A stretch of 64,000 nt of DNA from contig JBBCBC010000016.1 in NCBI GenBank assembly GCA_037126765.1, positions 12,388,728-12,452,727 of the forward strand, written 5' to 3'. The DNA comes from Stenogyne calaminthoides. Its lineage: Eukaryota > Streptophyta > Magnoliopsida > Lamiales > Lamiaceae. Shown here piece after piece: positions 12,006 through 23,409 of this stretch (within the stretch, counting starts at the first letter, position 1; each line of letters begins with the position of its first letter). The notes beneath the pieces are model-generated. The model was not told where the DNA came from, searched no databases, and saw nothing but the letters and a program-made list of their open reading frames with translations. Both the position numbers and the translations under genes were made by a program.

Positions 12006-13490
12006 TTATTTTGCTCTTATATTACAATGTTGAATCTTTATTCGACTAGTATATCATTCGTGTATTGCACGGTATGTGAGTATAAAATGAACATGATATG
12101 AAATATATTTATTTTTTAAAATAAATTATAAAAAATTATTTTACTTAAAATAATAATCATTTTTTCAATTTTTTAAATATTTTTTTGATTTTTTTTTAAT
12201 TTCGATGCAATGCACAGTTTATGAACATAATTTGCTTTTGCAATCCGGCATGGGAAATGGGTGGCGCTCCAACTACTTAAAAAATTTATATTGTTAAATA
12301 ATGCAACTTTAAAGATATATTTTGTTTCTTACAATTTTGAATTATTTCCTTATAAACCACGTCATTGATTGTCACCTATTATCGTCTTCCCAATTTCCAT
12401 TGCATGTCAAAATTTTCAAATATTCCCCTCTAGTTACTCTGAACATGATAACATATAACTACTCATGATTGAAATTGAACTCCTTAAGAAAGTTCAAGGT
12501 TTTTAATAAATGTGTATAATTCTTATTAATGGTCAAATCACAGAATATCATTAATCAAAATTGTCTTTCTAAGATGTTAAAGATGGTCTACTATCTGATG
12601 AAGTCAGTGTCATTCTCAAAATCAACACTCTTTGTCCTTAGTTAGTCTTGATTAATATTTTCTTTTAAAAATATGGGTACTAAGCTTCATCACAATCAAC
12701 TCAGTATCGTTTTACAATTCAATGTCTAATGTCAATTGTACATGCAATTAATTCATAGTAATCAGACTCAATGACTGGCCTACATGTTTTATGTTGGGAT
12801 CACGTGCCCCCAAAAAAAAATTTCAAGTATATTTCATATATATTATAATTATTTTGAGTAATACTTATATATATTATATGTATACAATAACATAAATGAA
12901 TTTTTAACAGTGTTACATCTAATAAAATTTGTAGATCTGTTATGTATATGAAATATCACTATTTAAAAAATTTAATATTTTTTAAAATAGTGACAGTGTA
13001 TATGCATAATCGTGACACTAAAAAAAATAAAATTCACGTGAACCCGGGTTCACAGGAAATCTACTTTTTATATTATTTATTTTTGTGCCCCGTCATTAAA
13101 GTTTTCTGGATCCGATTGGAATAATCAATTTAAATATTATATCCTATAAAAAAATCATACAAATAAGTAAACAAATCGAGTTTTATCAAAACCAACCTAA
13201 TGTTATTTTACAATTCAACTAATAACGTTAACTAATAATTTAATTAAAAATTATTTAACTAATAATTTAAGTCTAATTTCAATAGCTCATGCAACTAATT
13301 TATAATAATTGGACTAATCAATTTAAATTCAATATTATATGATATAACCATACAAATAAGTATATAAATTACTTTATTTTGTAATTTTTTTATATTTGAG
13401 TTATCTTACAAACTGTTCAATCGGGAACCAGTGACTCAATTAATTAATTGTCCGATTCAACTGCCGTTCAGTTGTGAAAAATTGAGCGAA
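12006..13490. other. Intergenic AT-rich DNA
   Basis: No gene or complete transposon is recognised. Fragments such as GACTAGTATATCATTCGTG near 12045 look like eroded retroposon tails. Only short composition-driven open frames occur. Confidence 0.5.
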
Positions 13491-15010
13491 AGGAATGACG
13501 GCAGTTGTTGACGTGTAAATTACCAAATTTTCGTTAGTTTCACTCAAATGCTCCAGGACATTCGACAAGCATCCAGAAATAGAAATGACCTAAAATAGCC
13601 TCCGGTATCTCGCGAACGTTCTAGAGCTTTCAAATTCTTCTCCTTCCTCCCGTCTAATAAATACTCCCCTCTCCTTTATCTCATCAAAATCAAAATCAAA
13701 TTCAGAAAACAAATCTTAACCTAAATATCTACATTATCTATCTACTAATCACATATTCCCACACATGTATGGAAATGCAGAATCCATTTTTCACAAATCG
13801 CGGCTGGTATTATCCGGCTTACGGCGTCGACCCGATCAATGAATCCTTTCGATCCGCTCAGCCCGCCCACCGCGCACGGGGGAGGAACTCGGCTCCGAAA
13901 GTCGTTCAGATTCCGGTTCATTTCGTCGGGTCCAAACAAGTAGACCGGGCCGGGTCCGCCGTGAAAATACAGAAGGTTTTTAGGGGATTTTTTTGTCCGA
14001 AAATGTTTGAAGAAGGTCAGCGATATCAGAGTCCAGGTGGATGAGATTGAGGAAAAGTTATGGAAGAGCGATGTCGTGGAATTAGTACGGAGGGATGAGA
14101 AGGAGAGGCTTAGAATCAACGAAACTTTGATGTCTCTGCTTTTTAAGCTTGATTCCATTAGTGGTTTGGATTTGGGGGTTAGGGCTTGTAGGACGGCTGT
14201 GATTCGGAAGGTGATTTCGTTGCAGGAGAGAATTAATGCGATTGTGGCTGCAAATTGCGAAAATGATGATGAATTGACTGAAATTGTGATTTCTGTGGAG
14301 AGCGAAACTTCATATTCAAATTCAGAGAATTCAGGGGATTTGAAAGATTGTGGTAAGAGTATGGAAGATGATGATGGGGAAGCGGATGTTATTGATGTTG
14401 GGGTTGATTGTGAGGTGAGGGTGAATGAATGTAATGGTGAGAGTCACGAATATTTGGTTTTAGAGGGTGAATGAATGTAATGTGTTGGATGATAACAAGA
14501 GAAATGGAGATTTGTTGGAGAGGATGATGGAGGAGAGTGAGAATATGACGAGGCTGATGGCTCAGATGAACGAGAGAAACGAGATGCAGACGAAGTTGCT
14601 GAATGCGTTAACGAACCCGGGTGGAGATGCTGGAGAAAGCTTTCGTGTGCGGAAGAAGAAGAAGAAGACGAGAATTGACATGTTTTTGCCCTCTTCTTCA
14701 TTCATATAAGGAGAGTTGATATTTTTTTTGTTTAGTCCTGATTGTAAATGGAGTTTTGCTACTTCATTTAGTTGTAATGTGTTTCGTCTGACCTTGTTTT
14801 TGTTATAAAGGCATCTTGAATTTTTGACAGTGGATTGATGAAAATTGAAACTTTGATGTGGGATTTATTATATATAATAGTATGTATTTTCAAGCTAATT
14901 AAGAGAAGTAAAACAATTGTTGGAAAACATTTCATAGATGATCATATAAAGTACAGATGATCCAAAAATGTAGTAGATCTACAAAATTCTCAGCTTTTAG
15001 ATTTACAAGA
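13491..15010 (+). repeat. Duplicated BAG block, copy 1
   Basis: This block, covering promoter, BAG reading frame and 3' flank, aligns by eye with 21800-23410. Similarity starts near GGAATGACGGCAGT and extends past the 3' end to a shared stretch (TTTTAGATTTACAAGATTT here, CCTTTAGATTCACAAAAG in copy 2). It is a local direct duplication about 8.3 kb apart; this copy has decayed. Confidence 0.85.
13769..14709 (+). pseudogene. BAG-domain co-chaperone, frameshifted copy
   Basis: The start MEMQNPFFTNRGWYYPAYGV is nearly identical to the intact gene at 22081. After the IQ motif (AVKIQKVFRGFF) an extra T in the run at about 13989 shifts the frame and gives a stop near 14042. The BAG helices continue in another frame from about 14007 to 14474. 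A deletion in the acidic linker and another frame change then lead into the coiled-coil and basic end. Compared with copy 2 it lacks the second serine/arginine-rich N-terminal repeat. The upstream heat-shock-element-like site is also damaged. It is probably a dead tandem duplicate. Confidence 0.88.
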
Positions 15011-15895
15011 TTTAGCAAGTGTTATGATCAGGAGCAGGGGCAATGTCAATCATTCTTTTCCCAGTCTCTAAAAGTTGCTATTCTGGAGGAATTCCTAAAT
15101 TCACCAAAGTTTCACAAAAAGAAAATTGTGATACAGCCCGAGATACGAAATTCCTTGGCATCGCCACATCGAACCGCTTGTTCATCCCGATCATTCCTTT
15201 GAAATTCTTCGCCATATTGATGTGGCTGCGGAGAAACTTCCTCAGATTCGCCACGCCGTAGGACCGTAGCACCATCCACAGCTTCAGGGACCGGAATCAA
15301 CGGCTGAGAGTGATCTGCCAGTCCTTGTTGTCAACTACCTGTTTCGTTTCCCGATGCTTTGTTTCTCAGATATTCAGGATACATCGACATGGTCATTAAG
15401 AACCATTTGTGCACGTTTTGAAGCTGAATGAATGCGCGTTCCAGGAAGTGCCTATACTCGGGGCAAATGCACGTGCTCCCCGCGTACGCGGCATCCACGT
15501 GGACCCAGATGCCGTACTCCGCGGCTACATATATCGTAGAGGGGTGCCAATGCATCAACGGCCGTGGAGCCAATAGTGGGGCAGAGGAATGGGGGACCAA
15601 CCCTGATTTGACATCGGATTCTATCGTGGCGCGGAGGGCCTCCGGTGTCAGCCCGAAGGCGTTGGCTCGGGTAGTGGGTACGGCCCCTGGAAGTTTTCCG
15701 GGTTGATACCCACTATCTGAGCCGCCTTCTGGAGGGCAGAGTGGGTCTGATCCGACCCGTATACAACAAGCTTGTTTATATGCTCCCGGCCCCCGATCTT
15801 TTTCAGCATCTGATCCCGGGCAGCAACCAGCGTACACAAAATGGCTTTCACACAAAGTTCTACTGATAAATGTTGAGAATATTGATGATTTCATA
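15011..15895 (-). pseudogene. Aromatic L-amino acid decarboxylase (TYDC/TDC type), fragment
   Basis: Reading on the minus strand from about 15851, one frame gives AILCTLVAARDQMLKKIGG and YGSDQTHSALQKAA. The frame then changes near 15700 to give RANAFGLTPEALRATIESDV, VDAAYAGSTCICPEYRHFL and NVHKWF, where K is the family's PLP-binding lysine. A further frame (15275-15078) gives MVLRSYGVANLRKFLRSHI. These are hallmark segments of group II PLP decarboxylases that act on tyrosine, DOPA or tryptophan. The N-terminal third, about 20 residues after HKWF, and the true C-terminus are missing, and there are at least two frameshifts. It is not functional. Confidence 0.88.
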
Positions 15896-16780
15896 TATGA
15901 ATTGTGTCACATTGAAAAACCTGCAAAATAACGATGCATAACGATTAAAAAACCTGCAAATGAAACCGGTTTGTAGAAATTGAGGCGGTTGAGGTGGTGG
16001 TGGCAATGACAGGGTGAAAAACTTTCAAAGTAGAACTGAAATTGATGATCAGGTAACTGAAATTGGGGTTGAATGTGGAGTTGTTGGAAGAAGAAGACCA
16101 AGATCAGTACTGCATGTAAAGAGAATTGACATGTTTCTTGTTTCTGACAAAAACTTCTGTCAAGTGAATTTATAAATAGTATTAGTGGTTTTTCATAAAA
16201 AGGTATTAGTCGATGAAGAATTAGCTATTTCTCTGAACACTATTAGTTGTTTACATTTAACAGTGTTAGTTGTGTACCAACCAGTTGCATCGTGAATTGA
16301 GTTGTTAAATGTTGCATATATACCTCAAAAAGCTTATCAAGCTAATTTATTTTGGTGATTGAATCAATTACTCTATATAATACTACTATGTAGCAAGCCA
16401 AAACCATTGACAAGCCTGCAATAATATTGACTTATCAAGCTAAGTTATTTTGGTGATTGAGAAAACCGTGCTGAGAAATTAAACTATAAAACAGATCAAC
16501 TGATACCATAATATTATACCAAAACTAACTAAAATCCGGGGATGAATGCCTAACTCAAGAACATGTATTGGTAACACAAATGTATATGTTTTTCATTTGA
16601 AGCATTAATGCAAAATCTAGTGATTAGATGAAGCAAGTTATCCAAAAATTTACCTGTCAGCATATTGGTTTAGCTCATCTGCAGTAACTATAGCTCAATA
16701 ATCCTATCCAATAACACAAAATTTGATTTCCTAGTGTGCATAAGTTCATTCACTGAAATTCAAAAATTGAATTAAATGAG
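15896..16780. other. Intergenic DNA with one MITE-like remnant
   Basis: No gene is recognised. A degenerate copy of the small repeat family seen at 53880, 57371 and 59409 lies at about 16160-16300 (TTAGTTGTTTACATTTAAC). Two similar words (TTATCAAGCTAA, near 16335 and 16431) hint at a local duplication. Confidence 0.5.
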
Positions 16781-17228
16781 GGGTAAATTGCATTTTTGGT
16801 CCCATAAGAATATTTTCAAAGCACTTTTGGTCTCATTGTTTCAAAGTGGTCCTTTTTTGTGCACTTTTGGTCCCAAACCTTTAATTGCACATCACAAAAA
16901 CCCCTAACATGTTCATCTAACAACCTCACCATACAAAAGTCACCTATATATGTTTAAAGTTTTTTGTGCACTTTTGATTTTGGAAGATTTGGATAAGATT
17001 TTTATAAAGTTCGCTAGATATTGGAGGTGGCGATTCCTAAAGTTCAAGGTGGGACTGAGGATTTTTGGTATTTTTTGTAGAATATTAGTAATTCCGCTAT
17101 TTTGGTGGGAACACACGCACTTACATCTGTTAAAAATTAATGGAATATTTGTTTGGGACCAAAAGTGCTTAAATTGGGACCATTTTGATATGAGAATATT
17201 CTTATGGGACCAAAAGTGCAATTTTCCC
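16781..17228. mobile_element. Mutator-like MITE, 448 bp
   Basis: Ends GGGTAAATTGCA and TGCAATTTTCCC are inverted repeats, and the subterminal parts (TTTTTGGTCCCATAAGAATA, inverted near 17195) also pair. It is flanked by a perfect 10-bp direct duplication, ATTAAATGAG (16771-16780 and 17229-17238). A 9-10-bp duplication points to Mutator-type transposition. Open frames on both strands are side effects of the inverted structure. Confidence 0.88.
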
Positions 17229-17690
17229 ATTAAATGAGTTTATTAAAATTAAAATCAAACAATTTTTATAATCCAGCATAGTCTTATCATATTTGCAAGA
17301 CACCAACGTTTTTTCTAGAGAGATCACAATACAAACCATTCATATTAGATATTAAAAGATTAGTCAAGATTAATATGTAAATATAGGATAATATGTTTAA
17401 AATCTTTAAATGTAGGACAATCGAGATCAAATCAGGCTGAAATGCAATGTGAGATTTGGGCTTATTCCGGCTCGACTGTCCTACATTTAAAATTTTTAAA
17501 ACATATTGTCCTATATTTATAAATTATAAAACAATAGTCCTATATTTATAAAATTTAAAACATACTGTCTTATGTCCTATAATTTTTTTAATTATATAAA
17601 CTCAAAATACAATATAATTTACAATACCATAAACATGGAAAAATATTTTTTAGGACAAAAATCTCGCGGTCGGGCGGGGTTGGCGGGTTT
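17229..17690. other. AT-rich DNA with repeated GTCCTA words
   Basis: Motifs such as TGTAGGACAATCGAG and GTCCTATATTTATAAA recur here and at 19575-19800, so it is probably part of an old repeat. No coding region. Confidence 0.4.
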
Positions 17691-17699
17691 GACGACGTG

Positions 17700-18265
17700 A
17701 TATATATTTATAGAAGGATATTCTTATCAAATTTGTGTTGTAGCCTAATGGTTCAGGTCTATTGTTAATGTATTTGGTCGCAAGTTCAATTCTTATTGAG
17801 CATATAATTTTTATATGTTGTTTATTTTTGTCAAGTTTTTGTGTGTTACTGCATGAAAAAAAGTGTGATACTTATAGAAACGAAATGTATTACTACGTGA
17901 AATAAAAATTACCTTATAATTTATTTTATTTTAAAAAATACATTATCATTCTCCATATGTTACTGGATGGATAAGTAAATATTATTACATTGTTATACTG
18001 AAAAAAATTTATATCTTACGTAACACGTATTAAAATATGACATAACACATTAATGTTCACAAGGTAACACATGAGTCACAAGGTAACACAATATTGTTGT
18101 TCATATGGTGACACAGAAGTATTCACATAGTATTACGAAGGCATGTATACAGTGTTACATATTACTAAAGAAAAATGTGTTACCACATGAACAAAGAGTG
18201 TTACTCTATGATGAAAAATGTAGTACCATATGAACAAAAATCAATCCAAGCGTGAAAAAATATCC
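17700..18265 (+). repeat. Foldback structure, left arm
   Basis: About 565 bp that match the reverse complement of 20535-21085 over almost the full length, with small indels. A shared block is GTAACACGTATTAAAA here (about 18019) against GTAACACGCATTAAAA inverted. The outer part contains a tRNA-like pair of boxes, TAGCCTAATGGTTCAGG (17742) and CAAGTTCAATTCTT (about 17783), so the arms may derive from a SINE. A 51-bp stretch around 17783-17833 is absent from the right arm. Confidence 0.85.
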
Positions 18266-20534
18266 TCAGTCCAAAATTACAGATTTAAAAGATAGTGAGA
18301 AGAATGCAGAAGGATCTGATAATCTGCTTTAGAAAATCGAGAGAAAATATAAAGGAATGACCTATAAAGTTGCAAAGATGAGAAAATTGAAGAAAACAAG
18401 AAGAATATGGAAGAACCTAAAATGGAAGGAAAAAAAAAGAGAAAAAGAAGAACAAGAGAAGAGAAGGAAAAACCTAGAGACGCGCCACCGTGAAAACCAA
18501 CTAAGTACTGGTCGTGTTTGTTGCGACACGAGGAAAAAGAAGAAATCTAGTTGTGTCTGTTGCGACGCGACGCGAGGAAGAAAAAACCTTTTAAACCCGC
18601 CACCAATAAGCCTGGCCCGCCCCGCAACATGCCTGACCCGCAATTTTTCAAAAAAAATTAATTAATTTGAACTATAATTGCACAAAATCCAAAGTGTGCA
18701 ATATTGTATATAAGTTTTTGTCTTCCAATTGTTATCATTTTTGTATGAATCAAATTTCAAATGTTTTACACATAAACTTTTTTAATAAGATTAACTCAAA
18801 TAATATCTTTTTTTGCAATATATAGTACCATACACAGTTACTACAATTAACATAATATGTAAAAACAAAAATATTTGCTCATCCATTGTAGAGATTTAAA
18901 ATTCGTGCAATCGGTTTCATGGGAAATAATATTTTTTTTGGACTGAGTCAAGCGGATATTTCCTAAAAATTAGCGCAAAAGTAAAATAGGAAAATTCGCA
19001 ACGAGTTTGTGTTACTATAAAAATAGTAACACTTAATTACCGTAACACTTAATTACATTTATAGATTAAAAGAACAATGTGAGAAGAAGTCAGAAGAATT
19101 TAAAAAATTGTGTTAGAAAATCGAAAGGAAAAAGAAAAGGAAGACCTGTAAATTTGCAAGGATGAGAAAATTGAAGAAAACGAGAAGAATATGGAAGAAT
19201 GAGAGATGTGTAGAAAAAATTAATCCTTTTTTAGAAAAAAATAGTATAAATAAGAAAATCAACATATTTTTAAAAAATAAGTGAAATAATGTAAACAAAA
19301 ACAAATAAAGAAAAAAAATTATTATGTGTACCATATTACCATAAACCAAAAGAGTCAAAATGTTAGTTTTAATTTATTTTGATTGAAAAAATAATTTTAG
19401 ACGCGACTATGTTGACTTTAAAAGCTATAGGACCAAAAGTGCAGTTGAAGTTAACAGAGATCATTACGGAAGGACCAAAATTGCATGGGAAAATTTTTAC
19501 GAGACCAAAGTGGTGAGTGTTGGGACCAAAATCGTGAGGCCCCATGTCATGTGGGACCATAAGTGAATTTTACTCAAATGTAGGACAATCAAGCCCGAAC
19601 AAGCCCAAATCGAGTTGAAATGTCACATAAGTTGCACGATTGTCTTACATTTAAAGAATTATGGACTTGTTAATATAGGACACTATAATTTAAAATTTTA
19701 TAAATTTAGACAATCTTGCAAAATTTCAATCTGATTTGGATTATTGGGGCTCAATTGTCCTACATTTGTAAATTTATAAAAAATATTGCCATATATTTGT
19801 AGATTTTAAAACATAATGATACATTCCAGATCCGTAAAATTGTTGTCTTTAAAACATAACCCCCCTAAGTTATTGACCTAAAAAAATATGAAAAATTTTA
19901 TATGAAATATTTTACGGATCTAAGATCCGTGAAATATGACTTGCGGGTCAAAATAAAAAGTGCATAATGCAGAGCAAAAAATGTGTGGATCATGTGCGAG
20001 TCGAACTGGGTTACACAAATATTTCTTAAAAATTCGCGTAAAGGCAAAACAACAAAACTCGGTCCGAGATCTATGCTACTATAAGCATAAATATGTGTTA
20101 CTGTGAATACATGTATGTGTTATCGTAAGAATGGATCCATGGGTTAGAAAGAGAAGCGTATAAACAAAGAGGAAAAAATTTGCGGACCCTGTGCGGGCCA
20201 AATCGGATCAAAAAGATTTTTCTATAAAATTCGCGTAAAAGATAAAACAACATAATTCACTTTGAGGTATGTGTTACAATAAGGGCAAACATATTTTACT
20301 TTAAGTACATGTATGTATTATTGTAAGAGTAAAATGTCACTCCCTCTATTTTCATCTGCTTTTCCCTCTGTTTTTTATCTGCTTCTCCTTCTAACATGCG
20401 ACCAACTGTTTAAAGTAAAAGACTCAAACCACCAGATTACACCATTAAATTAGTAAAAATATTTTTTTTTTCTATTATAAGGTAGTAACACTTAATTACA
20501 TTTACTAATTAGTAAAAATATTTTTTTAAAACAG
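18266..20534. repeat. Spacer of the foldback structure with internal direct repeats
   Basis: About 2.3 kb with no recognisable protein. Two stretches starting near 19980 and 20180 (each with AAAATTCGCGTAAA and GTGTTAC) are direct repeats roughly 200 bp apart; a third, weaker relative is near 18960. A degenerate MITE relative with GGACCAAAAGTGCA lies at 19430-19570. The Lys/Arg-rich open frame at 18357-18665 looks compositional. Confidence 0.6.
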
Positions 20535-21085
20535 AGATTCGCGCTTGTACTGGTTTTTTTTTCATTTGGTAACACATTTTTCTTCACAAGGTAACACTTT
20601 TTTGTTTATGTAGTAACACATATTTTTTTAATAATATGGTACATTAATTGTATACATATCTTTCATAATACTATGTGAAGAATACTCATGTGTTACCATA
20701 TGAACAACAATGTGTTAATTGTGAGTTGTGACCCATGTATTACCTTATGAATATTGATGTGTTAAGGTATTTTTTAATGCGTGTTACGTAAGATGTGAAT
20801 TTTTTTCAGTATAACAATGTAGTAACGTTTACTTATTCATTCAGTAACACATGGAGAATGATAATGTATTTTTTTTTAAATAATAATGTAATTTTTATTT
20901 CACATAGTAATACATTTTGTTTTTATAAGTATCATATTTTTTTCATATAGTAATACATAGATATAGTATCACACAAAAACTTGCGACCAAATGCATTAAC
21001 AATGTCCTGTCAAAAAAAAATGCATTAACAATGGACCTCAAACCATTAATCTACAACATAAATTTGATAATTATCCTAAAAATTC
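20535..21085 (-). repeat. Foldback structure, right arm
   Basis: Inverted counterpart of 17700-18265, including CATTATCATTCTCCAT in both (inverted near 20855). It contains a small internal duplication of CATTGTTAATGCATTT not present in the left arm. Confidence 0.85.
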
Positions 21086-21800
21086 GCCCAACCTAAAAAT
21101 ATATAATCACCCTAAAAAATTCGCCCAACCTAAAAATATATAATCAACCTTTTATAAATATATAATCATCCTAAAAATTTGCCCAACCTGAAGCGCACAG
21201 GCCACAGTCCCCGCACGCCCTGCCCATCCCAACCCACCCTGCCCCGCACCGCCCGATTCGCGAGTTATTTAATTAAATTACCTAATTTATGATGCATTGC
21301 ACATATTGATAGTGTACAATATTTTAAAAGAGAATTACTCAGTTTGATAAAATTCCATAATATTTGATTTGTTTTCATTTTGAAGGAAAAATAATTTGAA
21401 GGGAAGAAGAATCGGACCGTCGTCCTTTGGCCTAAACAAGCTACAAATTACCATCGGGATTTAAAAGCTTATTATATTATTTAATTAAACTATACTTAAA
21501 AAATATTAAAACACAAGTATAATTAATTATTTTATAAAAAGTTGAATTTAAAGAGACATTTACTCCCACCATTTTTATTAAATATTATTTTAATCTTTTA
21601 AAATATTTTTATAATAGATATTATTTTGATATTTTCTTCCCTTTTATCTTATATGTACCCTTAATGTATTAATTTTAAATTTTAAATTTTCTACAAATAT
21701 GTTATGTGTATAATTTTTTAGTTAGTAATAATTATCTAAGTTATTTTCTATCTCATATATAAAACCGTCTCATATGAATTTTTATCAATATTTAAAACAT
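21086..21800. other. Intergenic DNA with a short C-rich patch
   Basis: Two near-identical words (AAAATTCGCCCAACC, near 21090 and 21117) precede a C-rich patch at 21190-21260 (CCCGCACGCCC, CCCCGCACCGCCCG). Similar C-rich DNA flanks the left side of the foldback (17660-17690, 18595-18640). The rest is AT-rich without genes. Confidence 0.45.
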
Positions 21801-21865
21801 CGAACGGAAGGAATGAAGGCAGTCGTGGACGTAAAAATATTCATTAGCTTCACTCGAATGCTCCA

Positions 21866-21873
21866 GAACATTC
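21866..21873 (+). promoter_or_regulatory. Heat-shock-element-like site upstream of BAG
   Basis: CTCCAGAACATTCGACA contains the inverted GAAnnTTC core, followed by another AGAA at 21884. It lies about 208 bp before the ATG. In the pseudogene copy the core reads GGACATTC (13556-13563) and is therefore broken. BAG co-chaperones of the IQ class include known heat-inducible members; heat regulation here is inference. Confidence 0.5.
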
Positions 21874-21964
21874 GACAAGCATCCAGAAATAGAAATGTCC
21901 AAAAATAACCCCAGTATCTCGCGATTTTTCTAGAGCTTTCAAGTTCTTCTCCTTCCTACCGCCT

Positions 21965-21972
21965 AATAAATA
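21965..21972 (+). promoter_or_regulatory. TATA-like box of BAG gene
   Basis: AATAAATA about 109 bp before the ATG, followed by a CT-rich leader (ACTCCCCCTCTCCC). The arrangement is kept in the duplicate copy at about 13655. Confidence 0.5.
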
Positions 21973-22080
21973 CTCCCCCTCTCCCTTTTATCTTATCAAA
22001 ATCAAAATCAAATTCAGAAAACAAATCATAACCTAAATATCTACATTATCTGTCTGCTAATCACATATTCCCACACTTGT

Positions 22081-23091
22081 ATGGAAATGGAGAATCCATT
22101 TTTCACAAATCGCGGCTGGTATTATCCCGCTTACGGCGTCAACCCGATCCATGAATCCTTTCGATCCGCTCAGCCCGCCCACCGCTCACAGCCGATCCGT
22201 GAATCGTATCGCTCCGCTCAGCCCGCACAGGGGAGGAACTCGGCTCCGAAAGTTGTTCAGATTCCGGTACACTTCGTCGGGTCCAAACAAGTGGACCGGG
22301 CCGTGTCCGCCGTGAAAATACAGAAGGTTTTTAGGGGATTTTTTGTGCGGAAATGTTTGAAGAAGGTCAGGGATGTCAGAGTCCAGGTGGATGAGATTGA
22401 GGAGAAGTTATGGGAGAGCGAGGTCGTGGAATTAGTACGGAGGGATGAGAAGGAGAGGCTTAGAATCAACGAAACTTTGATGTCTTTGCTTTTTAAGCTT
22501 GATTCCATTAGTGGTTTGGATTTGGGGGTTAGGGCTTGTAGGAAGGCTGTGATTCGGAAGGTGATTTCGTTGCAGGAGAGAATTGATGCGATTGTGGCTG
22601 CAAATTGCAAAAATGATGATGAATTGACTGAAATTGGGGTTACTGTGGAGAGCGAAACTTCAAATTCAAATTCAGAGAATTCAGGGGATTTGGAAGATTG
22701 TGGTAAGAGTATGGAAGGTGATGATGGGGATGCGGATGTTATTGATGTTGGGGTTGATTGTGAGGTGAGGATGAATGAATGTAATGGTGAAAATCATGAT
22801 TTGGTTGCAGAGGGTGTGAAGGATAGTAATAATGGTGAGGTTAAGGTACAAAAGCAGGGTAATGAATTGGATGATAACAAGATAAATGGAGATCTGTTGG
22901 AGAGGATAATGGAGGAGAGTGAGAAGATGATTCAGCTAATTGTTCAAATGAATGAGAGAAACGAGATGCAGACGAAGATGTTGAATGCGTTAACGCATCG
23001 GGTGGAGATGCTGGAGAAGGCTTTCGTGTGCGATAGGTTGCGAAAGAAGAAGAAGAGGGCCAAGGCTTCTCCTACATGTAAGGAGAATTGA
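22081..23091 (+). CDS. BAG-family molecular chaperone regulator with IQ motif (BAG5-like)
   Basis: Single uninterrupted frame of 336 residues. A Ser/Arg-rich N-terminus carries a duplicated segment (ESFRSAQPA and ESYRSAQPA, residues 25-49). An IQ calmodulin-binding motif (AVKIQKVFRGFFVRK, 77-91) is followed by a BAG three-helix domain (about 100-175: EIEEKLWESEVVELVRRDEK through VISLQERIDAIV), which in this family binds the Hsp70 ATPase domain and promotes nucleotide exchange. An acidic linker, a predicted coiled coil (270-318) and a basic end (RLRKKKKRAK) come last. It is longer than the short plant BAG5 proteins because of the C-terminal extension. Subcellular location is not clear from the sequence. 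The start is the first ATG and is shared with the pseudogene copy. No introns are apparent. Confidence 0.88.
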   Translation: MEMENPFFTNRGWYYPAYGVNPIHESFRSAQPAHRSQPIRESYRSAQPAQGRNSAPKVVQIPVHFVGSKQVDRAVSAVKIQKVFRGFFVRKCLKKVRDVRVQVDEIEEKLWESEVVELVRRDEKERLRINETLMSLLFKLDSISGLDLGVRACRKAVIRKVISLQERIDAIVAANCKNDDELTEIGVTVESETSNSNSENSGDLEDCGKSMEGDDGDADVIDVGVDCEVRMNECNGENHDLVAEGVKDSNNGEVKVQKQGNELDDNKINGDLLERIMEESEKMIQLIVQMNERNEMQTKMLNALTHRVEMLEKAFVCDRLRKKKKRAKASPTCKEN

Positions 23092-23409
23092 TTTGACATG
23101 TTTTTTTGTGTGTTTTTGTTTAGTCCCGATTGTATACGGAGCTTGATAGTTCTTTTAGTTGTAATCATCCTAATTTTTTTACAGTGGAATAATGAAAGTG
23201 AAAGTTTTGATTGTGAACTAGGAATTTCTTATATATATGCATCAAGCTAATTTAGAGAAGTAAAACAACGGATGGGAAATATATGACCAAATCAATATTC
23301 ATAGAGGATCAAATTGAATGCCAACCAAGAATTGCACAAAAGGTAGAGATGCTCCAACAATGAAGTAAAATTAGGCAGGGTTTTCAGCCTTTAGATTCAC
23401 AAAAGTTTC

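Noticed and set aside
15428..15706. Plus-strand frame of 92 residues
   Set aside because: Antisense to the decarboxylase relic, which explains the sequence.
16940..17237. Open frames of about 95 residues on both strands
   Set aside because: They are mirror products of the inverted ends of a MITE.
18357..18665. Lys/Arg-rich open frame of 102 residues
   Set aside because: Purine-rich low-complexity DNA inside the foldback spacer; no homology recognised and no promoter context.
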